This document shows positions 1 to 9,344 of a stretch of 64,000 bases of DNA, in pieces (the stretch's first letter is position 1; each line of letters starts with the position of its first letter). A program made the translations under genes and the position numbers. The stretch lies in contig NZ_VLKN01000003.1 in NCBI RefSeq assembly GCF_007830035.1, positions 434,001-498,000 on the forward strand, written 5' to 3'. The stretch comes from Luteimonas cucumeris (lineage in GTDB: Bacteria; Pseudomonadota; Gammaproteobacteria; Xanthomonadales; Xanthomonadaceae). Under the pieces are notes generated by a model. That model saw only the letters and a program-made list of their open reading frames with translations, did no database searches and had not been told where the DNA came from.

Positions 1-281
1 CCGAGCTGTCGCACGCGCAGGTGATCGACGTGTCGACGCTCAATGCCGGATCCAGGATCGTGTTCGGCGCGCGGGTGACGCTGGCGGACGTGGATACCGA
101 CGAAGAGAAGCGCTACCAGATCGTCGGGGACCTGGAGGCGGACATCAAGCTGGGCCTGATCGCGATTTCGTCGCCGGTGGCGCGTGCATTGATCGGCAAG
201 CACGAAGGCGACAGCGTGGTGATCGAAGCGCCGGGCGGCACCCACGAGTACGAGATCGTCGGCGTCAGCTACAAGGACTGA
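1..281 (+). CDS. greA: Transcription elongation factor GreA (3' part, cut by window edge)
   Basis: This is the C-terminal domain of GreA, which rescues backtracked RNA polymerase by stimulating transcript cleavage. The frame is open from the first bases of the window, so the N-terminal coiled coil lies outside it. Visible family features are the [12 protein letters not shown] strand, the [12 protein letters not shown] stretch, the [11 protein letters not shown] segment and the PGGTHEYEI end. The stop is four bases before rpfE, as in the greA-rpfE-recJ arrangement of xanthomonads. An ATG-like internal start near position 21 is not the true start because homology extends upstream of it. Confidence 0.93.
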   Translation, partial: ELSHAQVIDVSTLNAGSRIVFGARVTLADVDTDEEKRYQIVGDLEADIKLGLIAISSPVARALIGKHEGDSVVIEAPGGTHEYEIVGVSYKD

Positions 282-285
282 CGCC

Positions 286-1224
286 ATGGCGCGGGCCACG
301 CTGCTGCTGCCCGCCGCCGCGCGCTTCGGCCAGCAGCGGCTGGGTGCCACCGCCGCGCGCGTGCTCGGGCGCGCCGACCACAGGGAAACAGCCGATGCCG
401 GTAGGCAGGCGCAACTGCTGCGTCATTTCGAGCTCACACCAGGGCACTGGCCGATCGCCGCGCTGACACGCCAGGCCGAGGCGGGCGATGCGGCCGGATC
501 CGCCTGGCTGCGCGCGGATCCGTCCTATCTGCGTCCGGATATCAATGGTGCCCGCCTGCTGGCCTATGGCGAGGCGCTGGCAATGACCGATGCCGATCGC
601 GACGCGCTGCTGCCGGCGTTGCGGCCGTTGTTCGGCGATGCCGGATTCCCGCTCGATGCGCCGACGCCTTCGCACTGGTACCTGCGACTGCCTCGTGGCA
701 CGAAACTGCCGGGTTTCAGCGATCCGGGCGAAGCGCTGGGCGAAGATCTGTTCGAACATCTCGCCGACGGCGCCGAAGGCCGGCGCTGGCGTGCGTTGCT
801 CAGCGAAACGCAGGTGGTCTTGCACAACCATCCCTGGAATGCGCGACGCGCTGGATCGGGCCTGGCGCCGATCAACTCGCTATGGTTCTGGGGCGGTGGC
901 GTGCTGCCGGACCAGGTCAGCACGCAACATACGACGGCGTTTTCCGACGACGAGTCCGCGCGTGCGCTGGCACAGGCCGCCTGCACGGCGGCGGCGCTAC
1001 CCGCGCGCTTCGGGAATGCTGCGGGCGACGTTGTTTTCGACCTGCAGGCAGAGCGCGATCTGGCGCGCCTGCAGGAGCAATGGCTGTTGCCCGCGGTCGC
1101 GGCGATCGACCGAGGCGAACTGGAACGGCTGGAACTCGATCTCGAGGATGGAAGCGCGTTCATGATCGCGCGGAGTCAACGCTGGCGCGTGTGGCGTGGA
1201 CCGCGACCAAGGTTCGGCGAATGA
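286..1224 (+). CDS. rpfE: RpfE-like regulatory protein
   Basis: This 312-residue protein resembles RpfE, a conserved xanthomonad protein of the rpf locus whose biochemical role is unclear; database records often label it a phosphoglycerate-mutase-like regulatory protein. Recognisable stretches are the N-terminal ATLLLPA segment, QLLRHFELTPGHWP, the RPDINGARLLAYGEAL stretch and the VVLHNHPWNARR plus NSLWFWGGG motifs near residues 180-205. The ATG lies four bases after the greA stop, and its TGA overlaps the recJ ATG, so greA, rpfE and recJ are probably co-transcribed and translationally coupled. Identification rests on sequence memory plus synteny. Confidence 0.85.
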   Translation: MARATLLLPAAARFGQQRLGATAARVLGRADHRETADAGRQAQLLRHFELTPGHWPIAALTRQAEAGDAAGSAWLRADPSYLRPDINGARLLAYGEALAMTDADRDALLPALRPLFGDAGFPLDAPTPSHWYLRLPRGTKLPGFSDPGEALGEDLFEHLADGAEGRRWRALLSETQVVLHNHPWNARRAGSGLAPINSLWFWGGGVLPDQVSTQHTTAFSDDESARALAQAACTAAALPARFGNAAGDVVFDLQAERDLARLQEQWLLPAVAAIDRGELERLELDLEDGSAFMIARSQRWRVWRGPRPRFGE

Positions 1225-2936
1225 GTTTCGTACGAACGATCAGCCGCCGCGAGTGCGAAGTCGGCGCCGACTGGCCGGAGAGTGTGCCGCCGCTGCTGCG
1301 TCGCGTGTACGCCGCGCGCGGTGCCCATGACCTGCAACAGGCACAGCCGCGCCTCGCCCACCTGCTGCCGCCGGACACGCTCGGGGGTCTCGATGCGGCC
1401 ACGGCCCTGCTTGCCGATGCGATCGTGCAGGATCGCCATATCGTCGTGGTCGGCGACTTCGATTGCGATGGCGCCACGGCCTGCGCCGTCGGCGTGCGCG
1501 GCCTGCGCATGCTCGGCGCGCGACATGTGTCCTACGCGGTGCCGAACCGCATGGTGCATGGCTACGGATTGTCGCCCGCACTGGTGGACGAACTTGCCGG
1601 GCTTGAGCCCGCCCTGCTGGTCACCGTCGATCACGGCATTGCCTGTCATGCCGGCATCGCCGCGGCCAAGGCCCGGGGCTGGCAGGTGCTGGTGACCGAC
1701 CATCATCTGCCGGGCGAGCGCCTGCCGCCGGCCGACGCGATCGTCAATCCGAACCTGCGTGGCGATGCATTCCCGAGCAAGATGCTCGCCGGCGTCGGCG
1801 TGATCTTCTACGTACTGCTGGCCACGCGCCGCGTGTTGCGCGGCAGCGGTGCGTGGGCGGACGCGGGCCCGGACCTGTCGGTGCTGCTGGACCTGGTGGC
1901 GGTCGGTACTGTCGCCGACCTCGTGCCGCTGGACGCCAACAATCGCACCCTGGTGGCCGCCGGGTTGCGACGTCTGCGCGCGGGGCAGGGCTGCGCGGGA
2001 CTGCAGGCCTTGGTCGAGGTCGCCGGACGCGAAGCCGCGGCACTGACCGCCGCCGACATCGGCTATGGCCTGGCGCCGCGCATCAACGCCGCCGGGCGCC
2101 TCGAGGACATGGCCCTGGGCATCGAATGCCTGCTCAGCGACGATCCGCGCCAGGCACGCGAACTGGCCGAAGTGCTCAACGGCATCAATGCCGAACGCCG
2201 CGGCCTGCAGCAGCAGATGGTCGACGATGCCGAGGCCGTGTTGACCCGTGCCGGCATCGCCGGCGACGCGATGCCGGCGGCGCTGTGCCTGTTCGATGCG
2301 CAGTGGCATCCGGGCGTGGTCGGCTTGGTGGCATCGAAGCTGAAGGAGAAGACGCATCGGCCGACGATCGCCTTCGCTCCCGCCGAGCCCGGCAGCGAAC
2401 TGCTGCGAGGGTCGGCGCGTTCGATTCCCGGCTTCCACATTCGCGATGCCCTGGCCGCCGTCGATGTCGCCCATCCGGGCCTGGTCGAGAAGTTCGGTGG
2501 GCACGCCATGGCTGCCGGCCTCGCGCTGTCGCGTGCGGCTCTGCCGGAGTTCTCCGCTGCGTTCCGCGCCCATGCCGAGGCCGCGCTGGATCCCGCGTTG
2601 CTGAAGTCGGTGCTGCTCAGCGATGGCGAACTCGACGTCGCCGACTTCTGCCGCGGCACCGCCGAAGCACTGCGCGATGGCGGACCGTGGGGGCAGGGCT
2701 ATCCGGAACCGCTGTTCGACGGCGTGTTCGAGGTACTGGCCTGGCGCATCGTCGGCGAACGTCATCTCAAATTCGAACTTGGCCGCGGCGCATTGCGGCT
2801 CAATGCCATCCACTTCGGCGGCTGGCGCGATCAACCGCCGCCACCGCGCCTGCGCGTGGCGTATCGGCTGTCGCCCGATGATTACCGTGGCGGGCAGGCG
2901 ATCCAGCTCATCGTGGAGCATTGCGAGCCTTTGTAG
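1221..2936 (+). CDS. recJ: Single-stranded-DNA-specific 5'-3' exonuclease RecJ
   Basis: RecJ degrades single-stranded DNA 5'-3' in recombination and mismatch repair. The 571-residue product has the DHH-family signatures: GDFDCDGATA near residue 80, TVDHG, the VTDHH motif, then GRLEDM and the C-terminal GGHAMAAGL (DHHA1) motif that places metal and substrate. Length matches the family. The start chosen is the ATG overlapping the rpfE stop (ATGA); a longer open frame extends upstream inside rpfE but has no homology. Confidence 0.96.
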   Translation: MSFVRTISRRECEVGADWPESVPPLLRRVYAARGAHDLQQAQPRLAHLLPPDTLGGLDAATALLADAIVQDRHIVVVGDFDCDGATACAVGVRGLRMLGARHVSYAVPNRMVHGYGLSPALVDELAGLEPALLVTVDHGIACHAGIAAAKARGWQVLVTDHHLPGERLPPADAIVNPNLRGDAFPSKMLAGVGVIFYVLLATRRVLRGSGAWADAGPDLSVLLDLVAVGTVADLVPLDANNRTLVAAGLRRLRAGQGCAGLQALVEVAGREAAALTAADIGYGLAPRINAAGRLEDMALGIECLLSDDPRQARELAEVLNGINAERRGLQQQMVDDAEAVLTRAGIAGDAMPAALCLFDAQWHPGVVGLVASKLKEKTHRPTIAFAPAEPGSELLRGSARSIPGFHIRDALAAVDVAHPGLVEKFGGHAMAAGLALSRAALPEFSAAFRAHAEAALDPALLKSVLLSDGELDVADFCRGTAEALRDGGPWGQGYPEPLFDGVFEVLAWRIVGERHLKFELGRGALRLNAIHFGGWRDQPPPPRLRVAYRLSPDDYRGGQAIQLIVEHCEPL

Positions 2937-3078
2937 AGCGAAACAAGGTCCGCCTCGCAATACGGTCGCAAGGCATGAGCCGGCGAGGCTGTCGGCAAGC
3001 CTTCCGCGACGCGCACGCCGGCGCCTGCATCGGACCTACGCTACAATTCGCGGCCTTTTCAGCGACTTCCGACACGCC

Positions 3079-4207
3079 ATGATCGAGCTCAACCCCATCC
3101 GCCAGCGCATCGCCGACCTCAGCGGCCGGCTGGATTCGCTTCGGGGGTATCTTTGACTACGACGCCAAGCGCGAGCGTCTGGAAGAAGTCAATCGCGAGC
3201 TGGAAAACCCCGACGTCTGGAACCAGCCCGAGCGTGCGCAGGCACTGGGCCGCGAGCGTTCGCTGCTGGACAAGACCGTCAATGGCATCCGCGAGCTGAG
3301 CGAAGGCCTGGTCGGCGCCGGCGAACTGCTGGACCTGGCCGAGAGCGAGAACGACGAGGACACCGCACTGGCGGTCGTCGACGACGTCGAGCGTTATGCC
3401 GATCGCGTCGACAAGCTCGAGTTCCAGCGCATGTTCTCCGGCGAGATGGACGCAGGAAATGCCTTCGTCGACATCCAGGCCGGCGCCGGCGGCACCGAGG
3501 CGCAGGACTGGGCCGAGATGCTGCTGCGGATGTACCTGCGCTGGGCCGAATCGCGCGGCTGGAAAACCGAGTTGATGGAAGTCAGCGGCGGCGACGTTGC
3601 CGGCATCAAATCCGCCACGTTCCGGGTCGAAGGCGATTACGCCTACGGTTGGCTGAAGACCGAAATCGGCGTGCACCGGCTGGTGCGCAAGTCGCCGTTC
3701 GATTCGGACAACCGCCGCCACACCTCGTTCACTTCGGTGTTCGTGTCGCCGGAAGTCGACGACGACATCGAGATCGAGATCAATCCGGCCGACCTGCGCA
3801 CCGACGTGTACCGTTCCTCCGGCGCCGGCGGCCAGCACGTCAACAAGACCGAATCGGCCGTGCGCATCACGCATATTCCGACCAATACCGTGGTGGCATG
3901 CCAGACAGGGCGCAGCCAGCACCAGAACCGCGACACGGCGATGAAGATGCTCAAGGCCAAGCTGTTCGAGCTCGAGGTCCTGAAACGCAACGCCGAGAAG
4001 AATGCGCTGGAAGCGTCCAAGTCCGATATCGGCTGGGGCAGCCAGATCCGCAATTACGTGCTCGACCAGAGCCGGATCAAGGACCTGCGCACAGGCATCG
4101 AACGCACCGATACGCAGAAGGTGCTGGACGGGGACCTGGATGAATTCGTCGAGGCCAGCCTCAAATCAGGCCTGGAGGCGGGTTCGAAACGCAGCGACGC
4201 GGTGTGA
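3079..4207 (+). CDS. prfB: Peptide chain release factor 2 with programmed +1 frameshift
   Basis: RF2 terminates translation at UGA and UAA. The gene is split: ATG at 3079 reads 25 codons to an in-frame TGA at 3154-3156, then continues in the +1 frame (GAC from 3155) for 350 codons, giving about 375 residues. The junction GGGGGTATCTTTGAC carries the classical internal Shine-Dalgarno-like G-run, the slippery CTT and the UGA-C stop context, so RF2 autoregulates its synthesis. The product has the SPF codon-discriminating loop (RKSPFDSDN) and the catalytic GGQ ([11 protein letters not shown]). An annotation that stops at 3156 or starts downstream of it would be wrong. Confidence 0.97.
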
Positions 4208-4215
4208 ACCACTTT

Positions 4216-4293
4216 TCATCCCGTGCGTAGCGAGGGACCTTTTTTGCTCTGGCCCGCGTGAACGAGCAGGCCCCTCGCTACGCTCGGGACGAC
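4216..4293 (+). repeat. REP-like palindromic intergenic element
   Basis: Between prfB and lysS, an arm at 4220-4236 (CCCGTGCGTAGCGAGGG) is complementary with few mismatches to one at 4271-4288 (CCCCTCGCTACGCTCGGG), forming a long hairpin. The left arm with flank (CATCCCG...GAGGGACC, 4217-4239) recurs with substitutions at 22547-22569, so it is a dispersed extragenic repeat rather than a dedicated terminator. Confidence 0.6.
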
Positions 4294-4303
4294 AGCTTAT
4301 GCT

Positions 4304-4361
4304 CCCGATTCCCGATTCCCGATTCCCGATTCCCGATTCCCGATTCCCGATTCCCGATTCC
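4304..4361 (+). repeat. Heptanucleotide tandem repeat (CCCGATT) x8
   Basis: Eight perfect copies of CCCGATT followed by CC lie 13 bp before the lysS ATG. Heptamer arrays of this kind occur in intergenic DNA of xanthomonads. Being perfect and adjacent to the lysS ribosome-binding region, the array is prone to copy-number change and could alter lysS leader length. Confidence 0.92.
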
Positions 4362-4373
4362 AAAGCGACAACC

Positions 4374-5894
4374 ATGACCGACGCCGCACCCACCCCGCAG
4401 ACGCCCGCCGACGAAAACGCCCTGATCGCCGAACGTCGCGGCAAACTCGCGGCGCTGCGTGCGCAGGGAGTTGCGTTCCCGAATGATTTCAGACGCATCG
4501 ACCACGCGGGCGACCTGCAGGCCGAATACGCGGATGCCGAGCGCTGGAACGGCGACGCGCTCGAAGCTGGCGGGCGCCGCGTCGCACTGGCCGGGCGCCT
4601 GCTTGCCAAGCGCGTGATGGGCAAGGCCGCGTTCGCACAGATCCAGGACGTCAGCGGCCGCATCCAGCTGTTCCTGCAATCGACCACGCTCGGCGAACGC
4701 TATGACGCGTTCAAGGGTTGGGACATCGGCGACATCGTCGCCGCGGAAGGCACGCTGATGCGTACCCGCACCGGCGAACTGTCGGTCAAGGCCGACACGC
4801 TGCGGCTGCTGACCAAGTCGCTGCGGCCGCTGCCGGACAAGTGGCATGGCCTGAGCGATGTCGAGCAGCGCTATCGCCAGCGCTATGTCGACCTGATCGT
4901 CACGCCGGAAGCGCGTGAGGTATTCGTCAAGCGCTCGCAGATCATCGCCGCAATGCGCCGCTGGCTGGACGCGCGCCGCTTCCTGGAAGTGGAGACGCCG
5001 ATGATGCATTACATCGTCGGCGGCGCCACTGCCAAGCCGTTCGTCACCCATCACAACGCGCTGGGCCTGGACCTGTACCTGCGCGTGGCGCCGGAGCTGT
5101 ACCTCAAGCGGCTGGTCGTCGGTGGCTTCGAGCGCGTCTACGAGATCAACCGCAATTTCCGCAACGAAGGCGTCAGCACCCGCCACAACCCTGAATTCAC
5201 CATGCTCGAGTTGTACGAGGCCTACGCCACGTACGACGAGGTGATGGACCTCACCGAAGCGATGATCCGCGACGTCGCGCAGGAAACGCTGGGCACCACG
5301 GCGCTGCACTGGGATGGCAATGCGATCGACATCGGCCCGCGCTTCCGTCGCTGGAAGCTGGAAGAGGCCGTGCGCGAATTGAACCCGCAGATCAGCGTCG
5401 CCGATTGCCGCGATCGCGACGCCCTGGCCAGGCACTGCGAAGCGCTGCGCATCCCGGTCAAGCCGGGCTACGGCTGGGGCAAGCTGCTGCTGGAGATCTT
5501 CGAAAAGACGGTCGAGCACGGCTTGATCCAGCCGACCTTCATCACCCATTATCCGGTCGAGGTCTCGCCGCTGGCGCGCGAGTCCGACAGCGAACCGGGC
5601 ATCACCGACCGTTTCGAGCTGTTCGTCGGCGCCAAGGAACTGGCCAACGGCTTCTCCGAACTCAACGACCCCGAGGACCAGGCCGCACGCTTCCGTGCCC
5701 AGGTCGAGGCCAAGGACAGCGGCGACGACGAAGCCATGCACTACGACGCCGATTACATCCGCGCACTGGAGATCGGCCTGCCGCCGACCGGTGGCCTGGG
5801 CGTGGGCATCGACCGGCTGGTGATGCTGCTGACCGATTCAGCTTCGATCCGCGACGTACTGCTGTTCCCTTACATGCGCCCGGAAGGCGGCTGA
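4374..5894 (+). CDS. lysS: Lysyl-tRNA synthetase, class II
   Basis: It charges tRNA-Lys with lysine. The 506-residue protein has an N-terminal OB-fold anticodon-binding domain ([13 protein letters not shown] near residue 85) and a class II catalytic core. The core shows motif 2 ([18 protein letters not shown]) and motif 3 ([13 protein letters not shown] near the C terminus). The ATG at 4374 follows the heptamer array; the longer upstream frame lies in prfB and repeat DNA. Its position between prfB and rpfG matches the rpf locus of Xanthomonas and Xylella. Confidence 0.97.
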   Translation: MTDAAPTPQTPADENALIAERRGKLAALRAQGVAFPNDFRRIDHAGDLQAEYADAERWNGDALEAGGRRVALAGRLLAKRVMGKAAFAQIQDVSGRIQLFLQSTTLGERYDAFKGWDIGDIVAAEGTLMRTRTGELSVKADTLRLLTKSLRPLPDKWHGLSDVEQRYRQRYVDLIVTPEAREVFVKRSQIIAAMRRWLDARRFLEVETPMMHYIVGGATAKPFVTHHNALGLDLYLRVAPELYLKRLVVGGFERVYEINRNFRNEGVSTRHNPEFTMLELYEAYATYDEVMDLTEAMIRDVAQETLGTTALHWDGNAIDIGPRFRRWKLEEAVRELNPQISVADCRDRDALARHCEALRIPVKPGYGWGKLLLEIFEKTVEHGLIQPTFITHYPVEVSPLARESDSEPGITDRFELFVGAKELANGFSELNDPEDQAARFRAQVEAKDSGDDEAMHYDADYIRALEIGLPPTGGLGVGIDRLVMLLTDSASIRDVLLFPYMRPEGG

Positions 5895-6063
5895 CGGGCG
5901 TCGCTGCGGCCGCAAGCCGCGCCTTCCGGCGTTGTCGTTGCCATGCCGCGGCGGCGCAGATTCCGCGATCGGGGCTTGCCGCGGGCCAGCATCGGGGTCA
6001 ACATGCGCGATCATGCCGCCGGACCAGGGATGGCCTCCGGCCGAAGAGCTACAGGGGAGCTTC

Positions 6064-7119
6064 GTGAACATCGTCATCGTCGACGACCAAACGTCCGCGC
6101 GCACCATGCTGCGACACATCATCGAAGACATCACTCCGCAGCTGACGGTCAACGATTTCGGCGACGCCGATGCTGCGCTGCGCTGGTGCGACAACAACCG
6201 TCCCGACCTGCTGCTGCTCGACTACCGCATGCCGGGCATGGACGGCCTGGAATTCGCCCGTCGCTTCCGTCGCGCGCCTTCGAACCGCGACGTGCCGATC
6301 GTGCTGGTCACCGTGGTCGGCGATGAGCCCGTGCGCCAGGCTGCGCTGGAGGCGGGCGTGATCGACTTCCTGGTCAAGCCTGTGCGGCCGCGCGAATTGC
6401 GCGCACGCTGCAAGAACCTGCTGCAGCTGCGGCAGCAGACCGAGAACGTCAAGCAACGCGCGTTGTCGCTGGAGCAGCGGCTGCTGTCGAGCATGCACGA
6501 GGTCGAGGAGCGCGAGCGCGAGACCCTGTCGCGTCTGGCACGGGCCATCGAATATCGCGATGTCGGCACAAGCGCGTTCCTCGAGCGCATGGCACACGTG
6601 GCTGGCCTGGTGGCCGAGCATCTGGGCATGTTCGAGGACGAGGTGCGGGTGCTGGAAATGGCCGCGCCGCTGCACGACATGGGCAAGATCGCCATTCCCG
6701 ATTCGATCCTGCTCAAACCCGGTCCGCTGACCGAGGAAGAGACCGCGGTGATGCGTACCCATCCGCGAATCGGCTACGAACTGCTCAACGACAGCCAGAA
6801 CCGCTTCATCCAGATGGGCGCCAGCATCGCGCTACGCCATCATGAGCGCTACGACGGCAGCGGCTATCCGGATGGACTGGCCGGCGACGCGATTCCGATC
6901 GAGGCGCGGATCGTGGCGGTGGCCGACGTGTTCGATGCGTTGATCTCGCCGCGGCCGTACAAGGATCCATGGAGCATCGACGCCGCGCTGGCCTACCTGT
7001 ACGCGCAGCGTGGGCGCCTGTTCGATCCGAACTGCGTCGACGCGCTGGTGCGCAACCGCGCGCGGCTGGAGGATATCTGCGAGCGCTTTTCGGCCACGCG
7101 GAGACCTGGCTTGAACTGA
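6064..7119 (+). CDS. rpfG: RpfG: response regulator with HD-GYP c-di-GMP phosphodiesterase domain
   Basis: RpfG is the output of DSF sensing: phosphorelay from RpfC activates its HD-GYP domain, which hydrolyses cyclic di-GMP. The 351-residue product has a receiver domain (MNIVIVDDQ, acceptor Asp in LLLLDYRMPGMDG, Lys in FLVKP), a helical linker (residues 120-160) and an HD-GYP domain with HDMGK and HHERYDGSGYP. The start is a GTG preceded by AGGGGAGC, and the MNIVIVDDQTSARTMLR N terminus matches known RpfG. rpfH is absent; the TGA overlaps the rpfC ATG by one base. Confidence 0.97.
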   Translation: MNIVIVDDQTSARTMLRHIIEDITPQLTVNDFGDADAALRWCDNNRPDLLLLDYRMPGMDGLEFARRFRRAPSNRDVPIVLVTVVGDEPVRQAALEAGVIDFLVKPVRPRELRARCKNLLQLRQQTENVKQRALSLEQRLLSSMHEVEERERETLSRLARAIEYRDVGTSAFLERMAHVAGLVAEHLGMFEDEVRVLEMAAPLHDMGKIAIPDSILLKPGPLTEEETAVMRTHPRIGYELLNDSQNRFIQMGASIALRHHERYDGSGYPDGLAGDAIPIEARIVAVADVFDALISPRPYKDPWSIDAALAYLYAQRGRLFDPNCVDALVRNRARLEDICERFSATRRPGLN

Positions 7120-9266
7120 TGCCGCGCTCCTTCGCCGCCTTGAAGCAGCGTCTCGCGCGCCGCCCCGACAGCGAACATGGGCAGGCGCTGGTACGCCTGA
7201 TTATTGCGTGCGTGATCCTGGCCTACCTGTGGGGCCTGCAGCGGTTCGGCGCCGAAGGCGTCGACGTCGGGCCGATGGTGCTGGTGATGCTGGTGGAAGC
7301 GATCATCGGCCTCGGCCTGATGACCGCAATCGTCGTCAATCCAGGCGTATCGCACGCGCGCCGCTGGATCGGCATGCTGGCCGACTACACGACGCTGGCG
7401 ACGCTGATGTCGCTCAACGCGGACGCACTGGCGCCGCTGTACGTGATCATCATGTGGGTGACCGTCGGCAACGGCCTGCGCTTCGGCACCGCCTATCTCT
7501 ATTCCGCGATGGCGTTGTCGTCGACCGCCTTCCTGGCGGTGATCCTGGCCAATCCTTACTGGCGCCAACAGCCCTACCTCGCGATCGGCCTGTGGATAGG
7601 CCTGATCGCCATTCCCGGCTATCTGTCGTCGCTGCTGAAGAACCTGCAGCGCGTCACCGAGGAAGCGCGGCGCGCCAATGCCGCCAAGACGCGCTTCCTG
7701 GCCAACATGAGCCACGAGTTCCGCTCTCCGCTCAACGGCATCATCGGCATGGCCGAGCTGATGCGCGGCACCAAGCTCGGCGCAGAGCAGAGGGAATACG
7801 CCGAAGTCATCCATACCTCGGCGCAGACACTGTTGCTGCTGGTCGACGACGTGCTCGACATCTCGGCGATCGAGACGGGCAAGCTGCAGCGCAAGGATGC
7901 CGACTTCAACCTCGGCGATCAGATCCAGCGACTGCAGAAGATGTTGCAGCCGCACGCCGCCGGCAAGGGGCTGGCATTGAAGGTCGGCCTCGACAAGGAC
8001 GTGCCGTTGCTGCTGCATGGCGACGGCGCGCACCTGACCCAGATCCTGCTCAACCTGATGCACAACGCGATCAAGTTCACCGAGCACGGCGAGGTTTCGC
8101 TGGCGGTGAAGTCGAAGGCGGTGGAAGGCGGGCAGGCGACACTGCTGTTTTCGGTGCGCGACACCGGCATCGGCATCCCGGAGGAGGCCAAGGAGCGCAT
8201 CTTCGGCGCGTTCGAGCAGGTCGACAGTGGGCCGACGCGCCGTTTCGGCGGGACCGGCCTGGGCACCACCATTGCCAAGACCCTGGTGCACCTGCTCGAG
8301 GGCGAAATCGGCCTGGAAGACAATCCGGGCGGTGGCAGCCACTTCTGGGTGCAGGTGCCGATGCAGGTGCGCCGCACCGGCGGCGGTCGCAAGCCGGAAG
8401 AGGGCAGCGGCAACATCGTCGCCTTCGATGATCCCTTCATCCGCCACAAGGCGCGGGTGCGGCCACTGCGGATCCTGATCGCCGACGACCAGCATGCCAA
8501 CCGCACCGTGGTCACGCGCATCCTCGAGCGCGCAGGCCATCGCGTGCAGGCCGCCAACGACGGCGAGCAGGCGCTGGACATGATCGAGGTCGGCAATGTC
8601 GACCTGGCGGTGATCGACATGCACATGCCGCAGCTCAGCGGCCTCGACGTGATCCGCCAGCTGCGTTTCATGCAGGCCGGCGGCAAGCGCACGCCGATCA
8701 TCGTGCTCAGCGCCGATGCCACGCCACAGGCGTCGCGCGATGCCGAGGACGCCGGTGCGCAGGCATTCCTGACCAAGCCGGTGGTGGTGGGCAGGCTGCT
8801 GGAGACGATCGCCGATGTCATGACGCCGGCGCGTACGCCCGGCGTGCGTCCAGTGGGCGAATCGACGCGTCCGGTGACCAACCCGGCGGTGCTGAAGGAA
8901 CTGGCCGAGATGGGGCTGGGTGAGGCGTTCCTGCGCGATTTCGTCGAGCAGTGCCTCAAGGATGCCAGCGGCTGCCTGGTCGAACTGGGTCAGACCGGCA
9001 CGGCGCGGCGCTGGTCGGATTTCCGTGAAGTCGCTCACGCGCTGAAGGGCGTTGCCGAGAACCTGGGCGCACAATCGGTCGCCGAGCGTTGTTCGCATGC
9101 CATGCGTGCCAGCGATGACACACTCGCGCGCGATCACCAGCGCCTGGTCGGCGAGCTGACCCAGCAGATGACGGCGGTATCGCAGCAGAGCCGCGAAGAA
9201 GTGATCCGTCTGACCCAGGCCAGGCCGGACGGGCCGGGCGCGATTCCCGGCCCCGACGCTTCCTAG
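7119..9266 (+). CDS. rpfC: RpfC: hybrid sensor histidine kinase for DSF
   Basis: RpfC senses the diffusible signal factor at the inner membrane and relays phosphate to RpfG; in Xanthomonas it also restrains RpfF. The 715-residue protein has about five N-terminal membrane segments (residues 20-175) and a dimerisation/phosphoacceptor helix (FLANMSHEFRSPLNG, Ser replacing the usual Thr). An HATPase domain follows (DTGIGIP, GGTGLGTTIAK), then a receiver domain (DMHMPQLSGLDV) and a C-terminal HPt domain (HALKGVAENLG). The segment linking HATPase and receiver (NIVAFDDPFIRHKARV) is also characteristic of RpfC. The ATG overlaps the rpfG stop (TGATG). Confidence 0.97.
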   Translation: MPRSFAALKQRLARRPDSEHGQALVRLIIACVILAYLWGLQRFGAEGVDVGPMVLVMLVEAIIGLGLMTAIVVNPGVSHARRWIGMLADYTTLATLMSLNADALAPLYVIIMWVTVGNGLRFGTAYLYSAMALSSTAFLAVILANPYWRQQPYLAIGLWIGLIAIPGYLSSLLKNLQRVTEEARRANAAKTRFLANMSHEFRSPLNGIIGMAELMRGTKLGAEQREYAEVIHTSAQTLLLLVDDVLDISAIETGKLQRKDADFNLGDQIQRLQKMLQPHAAGKGLALKVGLDKDVPLLLHGDGAHLTQILLNLMHNAIKFTEHGEVSLAVKSKAVEGGQATLLFSVRDTGIGIPEEAKERIFGAFEQVDSGPTRRFGGTGLGTTIAKTLVHLLEGEIGLEDNPGGGSHFWVQVPMQVRRTGGGRKPEEGSGNIVAFDDPFIRHKARVRPLRILIADDQHANRTVVTRILERAGHRVQAANDGEQALDMIEVGNVDLAVIDMHMPQLSGLDVIRQLRFMQAGGKRTPIIVLSADATPQASRDAEDAGAQAFLTKPVVVGRLLETIADVMTPARTPGVRPVGESTRPVTNPAVLKELAEMGLGEAFLRDFVEQCLKDASGCLVELGQTGTARRWSDFREVAHALKGVAENLGAQSVAERCSHAMRASDDTLARDHQRLVGELTQQMTAVSQQSREEVIRLTQARPDGPGAIPGPDAS

Positions 9267-9277
9267 CGTGCGGGCTG

Positions 9278-9305
9278 CCACACCCCTGGCGGGTGTGGTC
9301 TTCCC
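9278..9305. terminator. Shared hairpin between convergent rpfC and rpfF
   Basis: CCACACC-CCTGGC-GGGTGTGG (9278-9298) forms a stable stem between the two convergent genes and is followed on the + strand by a pyrimidine-rich tract (TCTTCCCCC). It probably ends rpfC transcription and may act in both directions, though there is no long T-run. Confidence 0.55.
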
Positions 9306-9344
9306 CCTGATTTCCTTCGGATGGCTATCCGGTAGCGGCCTCGA

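Noticed and set aside
4304-4361. CRISPR-like array
   Set aside because: The unit is only seven bases with no spacers; it is a simple microsatellite.
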